Positions 33,501 to 48,900 are shown, numbered from the stretch's first letter. The stretch: 64,000 bases of DNA from Cordia subcordata (GCA_028554755.1 JAPTOF010000024.1:2666001-2730000); one strand, 5' to 3'. Notes: generated by a model not told the origin, from the letters alone. Program-made: numbers and translations.

Positions 33501-36500
33501 TAAAGGATGAAATTCCAGGAAATGTCCACCAGTCACAAAATGGACTGAACAAATGAAAAATTCAAGATCATTTTTAATATCCTCTCCATACAGATTCCTC
33601 AACAGAGTGAACGCCATCCACAGGAGAAGACCGAAAGTAGAGCACTTAAGAATGAAGCCATCCACAAAATAGTCAATTGCTTATGTGGTAAATGCTTGGT
33701 CACAGCCTCACAGGAATAAGGGGTAACACTGCACAACCTTCAACATCTCTGGCCCTTTCATTCACTAGAAGCCTCCACCAGTAAAACCTTTTTAGTTTTC
33801 AAAAGGGAGAAGACAAGATTAACTAGAAAACTGTAAATGCAACATGACCATACTCACTCTTCCACCGTACTGTGATATTCTTAGGTATGATCAACCCCCT
33901 GGCTCATTGGTTGATCATCATTCCAGATCTTGAAAATTATAATAAAAAAACGTTAAACTGCATATAGTTTCACTAATAGCAAACGACAACCATAGAAACA
34001 CACAACTAATTACAAACTAGGTTCCTCCAACTATTGTTATTTGTAAACAAAAGCTCTTGAACGATATATGTTTCACAGCCATTATTTTGAAATTCTTCCT
34101 ACTTCTTCGACACACTATATGCATACCAATTCACAAAAAGTGTGGCAAAAGAGTGAGGATTCCTGTACCCATTGCTTACGCAAATAGAAATAAGTACATG
34201 GCTGATCAACATAGGCTGCCTATATGAGAAGACAGGCAAGTCCATGACTCTCCAAAATTTTAAACATAATACGTACTTTAAAAAGGTTATGCAGAATTTG
34301 CTTGGTAGACTTTACAATGACATGTATCAAGAAATGAAGAATCAATAGAACGTAATTCTCTTCATAAGGTTTTGGATAAACATTTTTCAGGTTGAAAGAG
34401 CTTAGAAGCGAAGTGCTTGGTTGACTTCATTTTCAGCTGTAAATGGTAAGCCGTTTCTCAGCTTTCTTTTGGAATAACCTACCCCTACCTTCTATTTTTT
34501 CCACGAGCTTAGAATTCTCTTTGGAAAAGAAGGTAACTTAACCAAGACACTTGCCAAGTTACTACCAACTATATATCAAGAGCATGATCATACTGCCAAG
34601 GAAATGATTATCAGTCAGAATCTTCCAATAAGTCTTCCTCTTTCGTAATTACACCTATCAACTCCTGACCCTTTCCGAAATATAGTTTACCTTCCATTAG
34701 AAAGATTTCCGAGTTTTAGAATCAACACTTCAAGAAGCAGACAAATATAGGACTACGGCCTTTAGGGCAGGAACTAAAGCTGTCCAACCTCTTGTGCAAG
34801 AAAGCTTTAAAGCAAGGGTCACAAGACGGTCAAAGCATAAGGATGAACTAAAGATGGGATCCTTCCTCATCCACCCTTAACTACACCAGTAGATTTTCCT
34901 ATTTTATTATGCCAATTACTCAGGCAACAAGGTTAAAAAATTTTCAATGTCAATCAGAGGTTCGACAGGCAAAAGTTCCTAGATTCAATGAAGGCACAGA
35001 AAAGAGAGCCACCCAATGTCTTTATTGCTGTCTATGGTAATATGATACATGAGGCCTTCTTTGGTGTACATGAGCCCTTGACCTCATACAGTGAATACAA
35101 AAGCAGAAAAGAATAATTCACAAGAGACACTTGACTAATATATTCTATTTAACGAGTAAACAATTAACAATGTGTAGTACGAGATAGAGAGGGCAGCAGC
35201 TAAAATATGCTACGACTAGGACAACTATAGTTTCTACTTCCTTTGAAAATAATTCAAGATTTAATGGGCTTCTGAATAACAAAAATGATAATTCATGAAG
35301 AGCTGTCTCATGAGAAAAACAAAAGTTACTTTATCAGAAAGAAAGTGAATAAAGACAACATTTTATGTTTTCAAGGAATAGAAGTACAACCTCAGGATCG
35401 GTGTTGAATATCTTTACAGCTTTGTCCCTAGCAGGCAGAGACATTGTACCATCAAGCCTCCGAAACATTATGCCGTTGTTTTTCAGTGAGATCTCAAGTA
35501 GATCCAACATAGATGTCCACTGCGAGAAAATGATAGTTTTTATTGGTCCTTCAATCTGTGACTCTTGGTATGCCTTCACTGAAGATGAAGCATCCCCATT
35601 GCACAGCATCAAGTTACTTTTTGCTTTAGGTTGTGACTTAAGAATCTCAAGAACTGCTTCAATTTTGGAAGAACCGTACTTATTCTGCAGAACTTCAGAT
35701 TTGTCTTCCAATTCAGGTGACGAGAGATCACTATCGACATCATCAGACACACATCTCCTTAAGGTAGCTTTGGTTAACACATTTTCAGCACCAAGTTGTT
35801 CTTTGCATCCAGGTGCAGGACAAGTATGATCCTCCCCTGTCAAATAATCTGATACACATTGATAGCAGAAAACATGTCTGCACATGGTGACAACAGCATC
35901 TTCTGGTGGATCCTGTAGAAACATCAGATACCAGAAAATTAGATTAGAGTGTCATATTATAGCATACTTTTCCTTTATACAGTCAACTGAGATGGTTTTG
36001 TACTACTACAAGTTTTTGATTAACTTCTTTCGCAAGAAGAGTGCAGCCAGAAAATAATAACCAAGTACCATCGAATTGGAAAAGCAAACAGAAGAGTGTT
36101 CTGATGCTGTGCCGTGTCTCTTGAGAGAGAAATAATATTCAATGTGTGGCTCCTCTATCACTTGTTACAGTATAACATCTAGCATACTGTTACCCCTACT
36201 TCCCAATTTTTTAAGAAACCACCTCTATTTCTTTATTAAGACCATAAACATTAGCAAGAACTTACAGACTCATTAGTCCATTGAATTGGTCACTGAATGT
36301 TCTAGTCTCTATCTGTCCTGCTGGTTTTGTTACTACCTTAGTATGCACTGAATGAACCCATCTAAAACAAGATTGTTACCTCTACTCTTAACAAGGATTA
36401 ATACTTTTTCACATAGAATCAAATTTGACCTTCCATATGTATAGATCATGTAATCTTCACTAACTTTTCACAGCTTGAGACAATTCTGATGTGAGCCTGA

Positions 36501-39500
36501 CTTCGAAATAAAAACTAAAGTTCAAAAAAAGAGTTCTGAATAGCTGAAAGATCAGCTTCAACTGTACTTCATGCAAATCAGAAGTCAAGCCATTACACTT
36601 ATGTTTATCCTGCTTCGTCCTTTCTATTCTCTCTTTCCTTTCGAAGTTTGAGGAAGGTCAATTGCTTTTTCCTAGGGGTGCAAGTGAGCCAGGACGGCTC
36701 ACGAACTGATCAAGGTGGGGTTGGCCCAACTCTTGTCAAGTCAAGCTCAAACTTAAGTTACCAGTGAACATCCAAAACTTTCAGCTGGGGTGGCTATGTA
36801 CCTAATCAAGCCATGCAGACCTACCACAATATAGTAAAATGTCTTTTATGCCAAAGTTTTCAGGGAATTTCAAAAGCTAGCCCTGAAGCTTTAAAAATGA
36901 TGTTACTGAATGGCAGCATTGAAGCTTGATCACAAAAATTTGTTGGTCTAATGAGTTAACATTTTATGTAGCAGCTTTTGTCATCATGCTTAACCATTTT
37001 ATACATGAATACATTATACTTGTCGTCTAGGAGGTTGATCTTGTCTACAGGGAGACAATCCACGGATTTGAATTTGTAGTGTTTGAGGCCGGAATATAGG
37101 ATCTTGAGCGAGGCAAATTGAGACTAAGCAAGCCACCCTTGAGCCTCGTGTTTACTTCACTGATCAGAGTTCAAGCTTGTGGGATTGAGCTCAGTCAAGC
37201 TTGATAATTTTCTGCTAGGTCAAGCTGAGCGATAAGGAGATTCAAGTCTCAACTATAGTATGTTCAATTTGTAAACCATAGGTCTATCAGTTCCATACCT
37301 ATGTAGTAGTGAGAGAAAGTTCAAGTGCCAGCTGCCAGTCAGGATATCTTGTACTATCACGTTATAACTTATTAACCATATGAGTTCAGATATATTGCCA
37401 GGGCTGTATAAATACCTGACCTCATTCTCAATTAATGAAAACACTGTTCACTCTCAAATTCTCTCTCTACTTATTCTTAAATGGTTAGCAGAGCAGGATC
37501 AATTCTGGTCTCTTTTTTCCTCTCTCTAAAAACCCTATCAAATCACCATTACAGAAGCTTTTTCAAGCTTCATTTCTTGCTGAGAAGTCAATCCGAGCTC
37601 TAATTTGTTTAGGCGACCCCTATACCTCAACATTTTGTCTTTGACAAGCTCTTGTCCACATCTGACATTTAGCAGCATTCAACAATGGCGTCCACCTCAA
37701 CATCAGATTCTTCTTCTGCAGTTGAACTTAGCTCTGGATTGCTGTTATTATTGAGCAAGATTAATCATCACACTCAACTGAAATTGGATAACTCCAATTT
37801 TGTGATATGGAAAGCTTAACCACAAGTTATTCTCAAGCACACCACCCATTTGATCATGTGTCAGGAGTAGCAACATGTCCTCTCAAGCTAGAGCCTCCAA
37901 AACTGAGAGCCATGAAGTCAATCCTGAGTACTTGAAGTGGATGACACAAGATCAACACCTCAAATATATTCTTTTTGCATCTCTTACTCCCTCAATTCTC
38001 TCACAAGTTACTTATCTTCCCACTGTTGCCTCAGTTTTGTCTGCTCTTTTCACTAGATTTCGTACTTTGAGCAGATCAAATATTCATCAGCTTAAAAATA
38101 GGCTTCATAATCTTTCTAAAGGCAATTTTTTGATGCAAGCATATCATATTTGGTGAAATCAATCACAGACAGTCTTGCTGGAGCATCTGAGTTTGTTCCT
38201 GATGGAGACCTAATTCTTTATGTTCTCAGAGGCCTTCCTCATGAATATTAGTCCTTTGAGTCTTCTGTAAGGCTTAAAAGATCTCCTATTTCTGACAGAA
38301 TTCAGCAGCCTCTGTCTTCTCATAATGCACTCTCTACAAACTCTAATAGGAGAGGAGCGTTCAGAGGCAGAGGTAACACCAATTTCAGAGGTTAAGGTGG
38401 CAGAGGACAAAGAGGAGGTCAATCTGGTCAGGCTAGACCACCCTCCTCTTCTCAAGGTACTCTGGCACCTGTTCCCTTTCCTGCTCCTCAGACTTCATCC
38501 AAGGTTCATTGTCAAATCTGTGGGAAACCAAATCATATAGGCCTCAATCTGATGGCACAGGTTAGATACTGCCACATACCAAAACCAAGCACAAGCTAAG
38601 CCGGACTGTAACACTCAGACAAAACAATCTGATGCAGCTCCCTCTCAGTGATTAGTTGACTCAGGAGCTAAAATTCATATTATGAAATGACCAGAGTCGT
38701 CTACACACTCATCAACCTTATACAGGCCCAGAATCTGTAGCTGTTGCTACTGGCCATGTCTTACCTATCCACGGCATAGGTGATGGTATGCTTCTTTCCT
38801 CTACATTCCTCTTTCTCTTTCTAAGGTTTTATTTGTTCCTCAATTCTCCACCAACCTTCTTTCTGTTCATAAGGTAGCCCAAGACAATAAATGCATCATC
38901 TTTTTTAATGGAAGGTGGTCATTCAGGAGAACTCCACCAAGTCAATCCTGTACGATGCCCCTTGTAATGGGCGTGCCCACCCTCTGCCTGCCAACAGTGC
39001 CCTACCTTCTTCATTTCCTCCTCTAGCTCAACCTTTGTCATCAATTTGTGCATCAACTGTCGAGCCTACTGATTTCTTGTGGCATCTCAGGCTTGGAGAT
39101 CCATCTTCTGCTGCTTCCAAGATACTTTCCAGTCTTTTGCATATTAAGCTACCTAACAATACAATTGCCTGTCAGTCTTGTACCCTGGCTAAGTTACATA
39201 GGCTTTCACTTTCTTTATCCAAATATGTAACTATCGCTCCTTTGTAACTTGTGCATTCAGATGTCTGGGGCCCTGCTCCTAAATGTTCTAGTTCAGGATA
39301 CAGATTTTATATAGTTCTCATGGATAATTTTTCTAGATTTGCTTTGTTGTATCCTTTGAAACATAAATCTAACTCTTATAATGCATTTCTTAGTTTTCAA
39401 TCTATGGTCTCAACTCAATTTAATACCTCACTCAAAGTGCTCAGAACAGATAATGGCACCGAATTCATTAATAATAACTTTCAATCTTATCTTCAATCTC

Positions 39501-42500
39501 TAGGTGCCTTGCATGAAATTAACTGTCTACACCCCTGACCAAAATAGCAGAGTGGAAATCAAGCACAGGCACCTTATAGAAACACCATTTGCTTTACTTC
39601 ACCAATCTCATTTGTCTTCTCCATTTTGGGTTGAAGTTTTGGCTGTTGCTAAAATTCTCATTAATAGAATGCCCATCCCTGTTCTTAATAACAAATCCCC
39701 ACTTGAAGTGTTGTATCCGAAACATCCAGATTATGAGGCTCTCAGGGCTTTTGGATGTCTTTGTTATCCTTGGTAAAGGCCTTATTCCAAGCAGAAGTTG
39801 GAAATAAAGTGCAAACCTTGCATTTTCCTAGGTTACAGTCAATTCGCTAAAGGTTACAAGTCCATGGACATTCAAACTCATAAAGTTTTCGTCTACAGGC
39901 ATGTCCAATTTAGTAGACCATTTTCGATACCCTGTGTCTTCTATTCTAGTGTTTTCAGACCTTCTCACTTTCCCCCTAATTATCTTTCAAAACTTGATTC
40001 ATTTTCTCCAAACATATCTCAGTATCCTCCCAATTCCAAAATCCACTCACATTTAATTGATTCAGATTCTATTTCAGCTTCCCAGTCTTCTTCAAGACCT
40101 CTGCAATCTTCACAACATACCGAGAGCAATGACAGTCCAATTCTCAGTTCTCAGTCATTGCCTAGTGTTCCCATCTCATCAGACCTAGTTCCACAGGCTC
40201 CCTCATCATCTTCACATTCAAGTTTTCAACAGGCTCAAATTCTTCAAGCTTAAATTCCCAAGTTTCTCCTTCCTCTTCTTCCACATCATCACCTACTTGA
40301 CAGATTTAGCTCCTGCATCCATTCATCCCTTCATCCCATGCTTACTAGGTCAAGGACAGGTTATTTACCACCTCCCCTGTACAAAATGCAATAATCTCAT
40401 TACTACACCTACCGATCATGAGCCATCAACCTACAAGGAGGCTGCCAAGTATATGTGTTGGGTGCAGGCCATGAAAGAGGAATTTCAGGCCATTTACAAC
40501 CAATAGGTTCTAAATGGATCTACAGAATCAAAACAAATGCAGATGGTTCTGTAGCAAGGTATAAGGCAAGTTAGTTGGCAAGGGCTATCTTCAAGGGTCT
40601 TGATTATACAGAGACCTTTAGCCCTGTGGTAAAGAGTCAGACAACCAGAGTTGCCTTATGCCTAGCACCTCATTACCAATAGTCCCTTAACAGTTGGATG
40701 TATCAATTGCTGTTCTTCATGGCCATTTGGATGAGCTTGTTTATATGATCCAGACTCAAGAGTTTCAATATCCTTCAAGACTTGATTATGTGTGCAGATT
40801 AAAGAAGTCCTTACATAGTCTCAAACAGGTCCCAAGGGCCTGGTATTCTATAATATATACTTTTCTCACAACTCAGGGTTTTAAAATGAGTACGGGAAAC
40901 ACTTTCCATTTCATGCACAAGACTGAGGAGGGATTTTACTTTAGTCTGTATGTGAATGATATAATCATCACAAGAAGCTCGGATGTCTACATTGTCTCTC
41001 TTATTGCCGTAATAGATTAGAAGTTTGCAATGAAAGATTTGGGTTCTCTGACATATTTCTGGGTGTTGAAGTCCAGAAGTTTTCTGCAGGGCTGCTTTGC
41101 ACCAATCTAAGAGTGTGTTTGGCCCAACTTTTATACACTCAAAAATGGTTTCTTTTAAGTTTAAAAGTTGAAGCTAACTTGTTTGGCAAATTTTAAAAAT
41201 GCTTTTACATAAAAGCCAAAGCTGAAAAATGCTGAAAACCAGAAGCTCCAAATTAAAGCTTTTTAAGAAAAGCTTTTGAAAAGTTGTTTTTACATCATGT
41301 CAGAAATTAATTTTTTTCTCCTTTTCTCAAAAATACTACTCCATAATTTTGAAATTCCAATATTGCCCTCAAAATAGCTAAAAACCCAAGCCTTAAAAGT
41401 AGCCAAAAGCTCAACTCCTAAAATATCAACCAAAAGATCAATGTCTTTTATTCAACAGCACTTTTAACCAAACTCTACTGCTAAAAGCTCTAGAGTATAA
41501 CATCTAAAATATCACAACTAAGCCAAACAAAGCTTAAGTATGCCAAAGACATTTGGCAAAAAGCTGGATTAGCTAATTGTAGTCCAGTTGTGACCCATTC
41601 TTTGGCCAAATCCTATAAGCCTACGGCAGATAAGACAGCTCCTTATGCCAATCATACATATTTTATAGGAGTATAGTAGGAGCACTACAGTATCCCAGTC
41701 ATACAACCCCTGATTTACAATTTGGCATTAACTCCTCCTGTGAACAAATACATTCCCCTACACTTGTAGACATGATGCTTGTTGAACAATATTTTGGTTA
41801 TTAATGTATTTCCTTATCTTATGGTATTAAATTAGGAAATAGTCTAGATTCAAACTGGTTTCCTTATTATTCTAGCTTCTAGTCTTGCTGACCAAGTTAC
41901 CTTATTAGTCTAGCTTACCTTTCTTGCTCACCAAGTTATAAGGCTTATAAATAGGCTCTTCTATTATATTCATTAGATATCAAGAAATCACAATGTAGTC
42001 TTTATGTTTCTTTATCTTCTAGAGTCGCCGATGGTGGTGGCTCCAACCATCTTCAACTTTTTCATATTTTCTCCGTATATTTTGCTTTTCTATATTTTTC
42101 AACAATGCTCAAGAGACTTCTCAGGTTTCTAAAAGGCACCTCACATCAAGGAGTCTTTTCAAGTATGGGCCTTTGCATCTTCATGCTTTCTTTGTCTCAG
42201 ATTGGGCCAGCAATACTGAAGACAGGAAGACCTCAGGTTGTATTATGTTTCTTCTTGTAAACTAGTTTCTTGGTGCTCCAAGAAACAACCCCCAGCGGGC
42301 AAGTCTAGCACAGAAGCAGAGTATAAAGCCATGGATGGCCAGGTCTAGCACAGAAGCAGAGTATAAAGCCATGGACATTTCAGCTACTGAATTGAAATGG
42401 TTGTCTAATTTTGTTCAGAGAATTGTCTATTCCTATTCTTGTTCCAGTCTTGTATTGTGACAACACTTCAGCCATGGTTTTAGCATCAAATACTGTGTCA

Positions 42501-45500
42501 TAGCAGGACAAAGCACATAGAGATAGACTACCATTTTGTTAGAGAATAGGTGGTGGCTGTGGCGTTGCATTTATCCTATGTTTCCAGCTCAGAACTAATG
42601 GCGGATATCTTAACTAAATCTCTCAATCAACAGAAGCTTGCATACATTCAGCACAAGCTTCCCTTGGCATTCTCCCAAGCCCAGCTTGAGGGAGCCAATA
42701 AGGGGATATAAGTCTCAGCTATTGTATAGTCGATTTGTAAATCATAAGTCTAGAAGCTTCTGTCCCTATGTAGTAGTGAGAGAGAGTTCAAGTACCAGCT
42801 GTCATTCAGTTAGGATATTTTGTATAATCAGTTTGTAACTGATTAACCATACGAGTTTAGATATTTTGCCAGAGCTCTATAAATACCTGAAATGTAACTC
42901 ATTCTCAAGTAATGAGAACACTTTTCATTCTCAAATTCTCTCTACTACTTATTCTTTCACCGAGCCCTGAAATATTCAGCCCAACTCAGTTTGATTGAAG
43001 CCCAATCTTTCCCTAATGTGTTCTTTTCTAATGAAAAAGCACTCAAAAGAGTCATGCTCAATGTAAAGGAAAAGTGCAGGCCAGAAAATGGACGGACATC
43101 CAATCATTATTTAGTAGTAAGGGAAGGAAGGGAGAAAGAAAAGGAGCATTTTGACCCCTCCAAGCTCACATTTTTTAATTATCTGCGGAAGTCAGAGGAA
43201 GGTTGCAACTAAGACTAAATTATAATGATAATATGGCAATTTATAATGGCTATAAAAGTAAGATTCACTGTCCTTTCTCTCTTCCTTCTTAGCGAACCAT
43301 GCAAAGGACAGATGGTATCCTTTCCCTGTCCCTTCTGATACACAGCACATTGTTAATTACAGGCACAACTAAGTAAAAAGTGCTTGCAGAATGAAAAATA
43401 TACCCTAAAGAGATCCAGCAAACACAAGAAGAAGACAATGTAAAGAGAAACTCACATCGCAAGCAGAACAAATGGCTGAGGAGGTTTCCAAGAGTTTCAG
43501 TAACTTCATCACTGTCTCTCTAGGAAGTCCCTTGGCCCTCCCAGTAGAAACTTTTCCAACAGAATCAGAACTAAACCCTTTAACAAGTAATGGGTGATCA
43601 CAAGCTTGCCGAAGACGCAGAAGCATCAATAGTATGTTTGCATAGTTCTGATTTACTGTACCAGCCTCAGCATATTTCTGCCAAAAATTAGACAAACCAA
43701 AAACATTACAAAGAATACAATTAGCATGGTACATCATTAAAGGCACATTTAACCCAGTGTCAAGTCAATCACAATTTAAAAATAATGGAATCTTCCAAAT
43801 ACTGAAGCTCTAATAGTCAGATCTCTTTCCAAGTGCAATTAATTTATTCCATTTAATGTGAAACAAATAACCATAATCTCTATAAGCAGTATCATGAAGA
43901 TAAATAAAATGGATGTAACCCCAGGGGCTAAATCAACAAAAAAGCATTACTTCTTTTTTTTTTTTTCCTAAACAACTAAGCTTCATAGAGGAAAATCCAA
44001 GCATGACGAAAGAAAATTCAGAATTATCTATCTGGAGGAAGTATCTGGACAGTGAACGTTTCCATCCCTGATGTAGGGCTGGATCATGATGAAAGAATAT
44101 AGTGAATTATCTATCTGGAGTATTTATCTGCACAGTGAATGCATCCCTGATGTAGGGCTGGCAAAGTACTGTCTTTCACTGCAGTTTGGCATGGGTAATA
44201 AACATGTGAGTTAGAAGAACAGATGTTCCTTGCACAAAAGAAACAGATGTTAAGGGGCTGAGCTTTTCATTAGAACAGTGTTAAGAACGGTGCCTGTGCA
44301 CTGTTCATGGAATTGGGGGATTAAAGACCAACGCAAAAGTCAGGTGTGAAAGAAAATTGTTTGTGTAAGATAACCCATCTACAACTAGCTAACATGATTA
44401 AAACATGACCTGATCCATAAGCAAGAGCTTAGTTATAAAAAATCTGGAGTTGTAATGACAAAAGTACCACTTAATTACTAACAAAAACAATCTCAACTAA
44501 CAGACAGCAACAACAACATATGGAAAAAAAATGAAAAATAGACTCTCCATCATCTAATGAGTTCCAAATAATAAACTATTTATATCCAAAAGGTTACTTC
44601 AGTTTACATCCATCAAATCAATTTTGAGTTCTTGAAGAAATTGCATTTTTTTAATAGAATAACAAGAAAGTTTAAGCTGCAAAACAGAACCAAGCTCCAA
44701 TAAATCCCATGCCAGTGAATTCACTCATAAGTCATGATAACTAAATGAAAGAAGGGATTTTAGCCAAGAAGAAAATATCTCCCTGGAAAATATGAATAGA
44801 AAGTACTATCAAGGAGAAACACAGTACTGATTGTCAAAGAAGAGCATCGGAGTTGATTATCAGAGTACAAGAAGGGAATAAAAGGGGTCTACTATGTGGA
44901 TTGGATATCACTGATACAACTTATCAACGATAAAATAGTTGATTACCTAGCAAACATCTTAACAGAGTCATTATCACTAGGTGACAAATAAAGCTTTTCA
45001 GGTCATTGCTTTTTTTCTGGGCTGAATATTTCAAAAAAGAAAAGAAAAAAGAGAGAGACTCTTACAACACCCTCAAAGATTCTTTGGAATCAATTTTACT
45101 TCAAATTATTGCCGGGAAAGAAAAACAACTTGAAATAAGAGGTTATCATTGTTAACACGTTGATCAAAATAAGTTTTCCAGTTCCATCAAATCAAATACA
45201 ATAGTAAATACCACAAAAGCCTTCAGAGAAAGAAGGAATCTCAACTATATGGTATTGACCTTTGTCCCTAACAAGCGTCCAATTCATTTCATAACTTAAA
45301 GCTATACACGTTCCCTCCCAAATGACTGTACTTGGTTTGAACCTTATATATGAAGAGTTATAATGTTTTTCAAATGAATGTAGTAAAACTTGACCCCATA
45401 TCCTAGACTATGATATCATATGAAACTAGAGTATATATCCCATGCAATGCATGGGAGAAATGAATACTTCATCTATTTATTGTTGATGGCCAATTTTACA

Positions 45501-45898
45501 GTTTATGCAAAGATAAAATATAAATATATTTTGTAAAACTTAAGTCTTGGTAGCTTCCATCTGCATTAATTGAATATAACATGGAAAATATAATTAGAAA
45601 AAGATCTGAGTAAAGAAAAAGAAAATTAGGAAATAACTTTGCATAGACCAAAAAAATAACGCTCAATTATGATATGGCATGGAACAAGGGAAAAAGAATT
45701 TGGAAGGAAAAAATTCATGAAATGAGAACATGTGGCTTTATGACATATGGCATGTATTCTACTTAATGTAATACATGGATAAGCACCTCTTCTGAAAACA
45801 TATACTATTAGATAGAGAGAGGAATTTTTATAATTTTATACTATCTTCAACATGGTAGCTTTCCATAGAAAAACTGTTCACCACACATGCAGAGAGAT

Positions 45899-45933
<35 letters not shown>

Positions 45934-48900
45934 AGGAAGGGGATGGCACCTTGAATTGTGATCGGGAATCAGCTTCTAGTCTCTTGTAGAAACCCCATTC
46001 GTCTGGAGAAAACTCCACCCTCTTCAAATGGATAGTTTTTGGTGGTAAGGAAATGATTGGTTCACCATCAATCAATGTACCTACAGGACAAATACTGAGG
46101 ACAATCAGCAACAAAAGACATAAATAAGTTATGTATCATATAATTCTACTCATTTTCCTTTCTTCACAATGCTCTACTTTTGAGCTTTTATTCTATTGTT
46201 TCTCAAGGAATTTCTTTCAAAACCTGAACCACCAAGAATTTTGCAAATTTCATTTTTGTTCTTCAATCAGGACTTAAGATAGCCCTTTCATGTTCTTTCA
46301 TATATTATTAGGTCCTAAGTTCCTCTATAATTTCTTTTAACATCTATTAAAGTCTCCTCTGAAGTGAATGCTAAGGGCTACTTTGGAACTTATGCAGCAG
46401 TTAGTGTACATTCTCATTTGTTCTCAAACAGTGGGATTGTTGGAGTTTTATGGTGGAGAGTGTTCTGTGTATAGTGGAGGTGTTTTCATCCCCCAAATTC
46501 TGTTTACAGTTTCTCTCTCCAAATGTTCAAAATGTTTGTGACATGTAATGACAGAAACATGTAATGACAGAAAGGTATTGCAGCCTCATGTAATGATGAC
46601 CATTGCTAGGTGCTTCCAGAACTTGAGAGGAATATCAGGCTTTTTATGAACATTATCAGCCTCCCGCATTTGTAATATGGCAATTTTTATGGCCCTCTTT
46701 ATGATCAAAAGGTAATAACTCTTTCAGTGATGTGATATCACAGATCCACACAAGGGTTGGAGCTCAAAGGTCTGGATAAGTCTTTTCACTAGTTACACTT
46801 AAGCAACTGATTGCTTTTCCTTCAATCTTATCTATTTTATTTGATTAAACACTTTTCCAAAAAATTTGGCAACATCTCCAACCCGTTGAGGCCAAAGAGA
46901 GAATTTCAACAATAGATGTAACAAGCACAGGTATGGAAACTATGGCAAAAGGCAAGCATGAAAGAAGGTGCAAAGACATTGATGAAAAACATGAAAAGGC
47001 CAAAATACCTGGATCGCAAACAACATTTTGAAAATTCCAAAAACCCAAAAAAAGGAGAAGAGCAGAAAACCTGGGATGTGGTGGCCAATTTGACAGGTTA
47101 CAGGAAAGCCAGCACACTGGACAGTCAGCCACTTTATGGGACAAATTAAGGGTTAAGAGTATCTCCCCAAGGAAAATACACATGATTTCTCACAGGTTTA
47201 CAAATGTTACACAAAGCCAAAAAAAAATGTGAACCCCTCTGCTTCATTCTTGTGTTTGATACATGGGTGACACAAAAGCATGAGCCATCAGATCCTAGGT
47301 TGTAACAAATGTCACAGGAAGTCAAGAAAAGACATGACTGTAAAGCTACAACAACCTCCCTTGCTTGCTCCATCCCTAATGAGCACAAACACACTCAAGG
47401 AGAGGTTAAATGGCTAACAAAACCCCATTACAATCAATTTTAGTGTTTATTGAATGTTTGTCCAACATAAACTCTATTTGAGATTTTTGAGCAGTCAGTC
47501 AGTTAGCCAATTCTCTAGAGAATGTTGCAAGGGTTGCCCATTCAAAACTATAACACTATCTTCTTTACAAATTTTGCACAAAGTGATTGTGCATCAAGAT
47601 TTTGAATGTGAGTTCCAAGTTCAATATATAAAGCTTCAATCTCTTAAACTGACAGATCAAACATGTAGCAGCTAAAAATTGTAATGACGGAGTATAAGAA
47701 ATCACCTTTGGTTCGACGCAACATGGTGGCCCTCAATATGGCTTGAAGCTTCTTGTAACCAGTAACTGAATTTCTAGCAATTGATAACTTTATTGCATTG
47801 CAAAATGATTTATAGTCCGCATAAGGATCATATTTCAGAAATCTGAAGTAGCTAAATAATTCATCTATTGCATTTTGTATAGGCGTTCCAGATAGGCACC
47901 AACGTGTTTTTGCTCTAAGGCTGCAGCAGGCTCTTGCCACTTGTGTTCTGTGATTTTTTATTGTCTGAGCTTCATCCAGAATCACCCTAGACCAACGGAC
48001 TTTTGCAAGTGTACCACAATCACTCTCAAAATCTGAGACATCCAGCCCTTTTCTTCCTTTCTTTCCCCTTTTATTAACCGATGCCTTTTTCCTTTTTTTG
48101 TTTATCAGGAACTCAGATGATAAACCGTATCTGTCTCCACCATTTTGTTCATCATCATCTTCTTCCACTAAAGGTTGCTTAGGAACTTCCTTTGTTACAA
48201 TGGTATATGTAGTAAGAACTACGTCATAGTTGGCCAATGCAACAGGATCCTTAGTCCTATTGCTTCCATGATAGACCACAACAGACAGTTTTGCTCCGTC
48301 CACAACTTTCTCATCTAACTCCTGAGCCCATTGTTGAAGAATACTTGCCGGACATACAACCAGTGTGCCTGCAGCTGGCCTCTTACTACGAAACTCCGGT
48401 ACAGAAGTACTTCGTTCTGGAATCACCTTGAGGTCATCAGATAGTTCGACTTGCTTTCCTTTATCAGGAGCACCACCATCTTCATCATCATCCAAGTTCA
48501 AGGCCTCAGCAGTTGTATTGCATGGGTGTTTAGGTTTGGATTTTTCCTGTAAAGACCTTTGCATCTGTATGAGGGCAATCATTGAGACAGTTTTACCAAG
48601 GCCCTGTTAGACAGCAGAAGTATCAGTTATTATTCAACACAAGGTTCATGCACAATGGGACAATCAGCAATCATAAATGCAATGACCTGATCATCAGCCA
48701 AAATTCCACCAGAACAGGGGTTGCCTGTTGTTTCCTTTTGAAGCATCCATGCCAAAGCAATTTTCTGGAAGATAGGATAATCTAATCTAAGAACCTATGG
48801 AAATATATGAATAGAGGGATTATTTAAGGTAATTTGAGGAAAACCTGGTGCCTTAGAAGAGAAACTGATAAAAGACCATCAGGCAATGTAGCTTCCACTT

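Larger units (their letters stand above)
40560..42640 (+). pseudogene. Copia reverse transcriptase and RNase H relic
   Basis: The RT region includes [23 protein letters not shown] and [16 protein letters not shown] sequences. The catalytic box reads YVNDII, with one of the two catalytic Asp residues changed to Asn. A MITE (41111-41534) interrupts the gene. RNase H then resumes, with [17 protein letters not shown] and a 40-bp duplication. Confidence 0.8.
37231..42961 (+). mobile_element. Ty1/copia element in SNF2 intron 8, antisense to the gene, defective
   Basis: Direct LTRs of about 250 bp at 37231-37481 and 42697-42961 share blocks such as CCTATGTAGTAGTGAGAGA, TATAAATACCTGA and CTCAAATTCTCTCT. 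After the 5' LTR, TGGTTAGCAGAGC is a decayed initiator-tRNA-Met primer site. Gag ([18 protein letters not shown] from 37685), protease ([11 protein letters not shown]), integrase, reverse transcriptase and RNase H follow in copia order, with many stops and frameshifts. GAGC at both outer edges may be the target duplication. The surrounding repetitive DNA (36670-37230 and 42962-43060, rich in GAGCTCAAG/CAAGCTTG) may be an older element it landed in. Confidence 0.85.
43678..45949 (-). other. SNF2 intron 7, 2.3 kb
   Basis: Contains an imperfect 83-bp tandem duplication (about 44002-44161; both copies have GAATTATCTATCTGGAG and CCCTGATGTAGGGCTGG), a Helitron-like element and a (CT)n tract near the donor. 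Confidence 0.7.
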
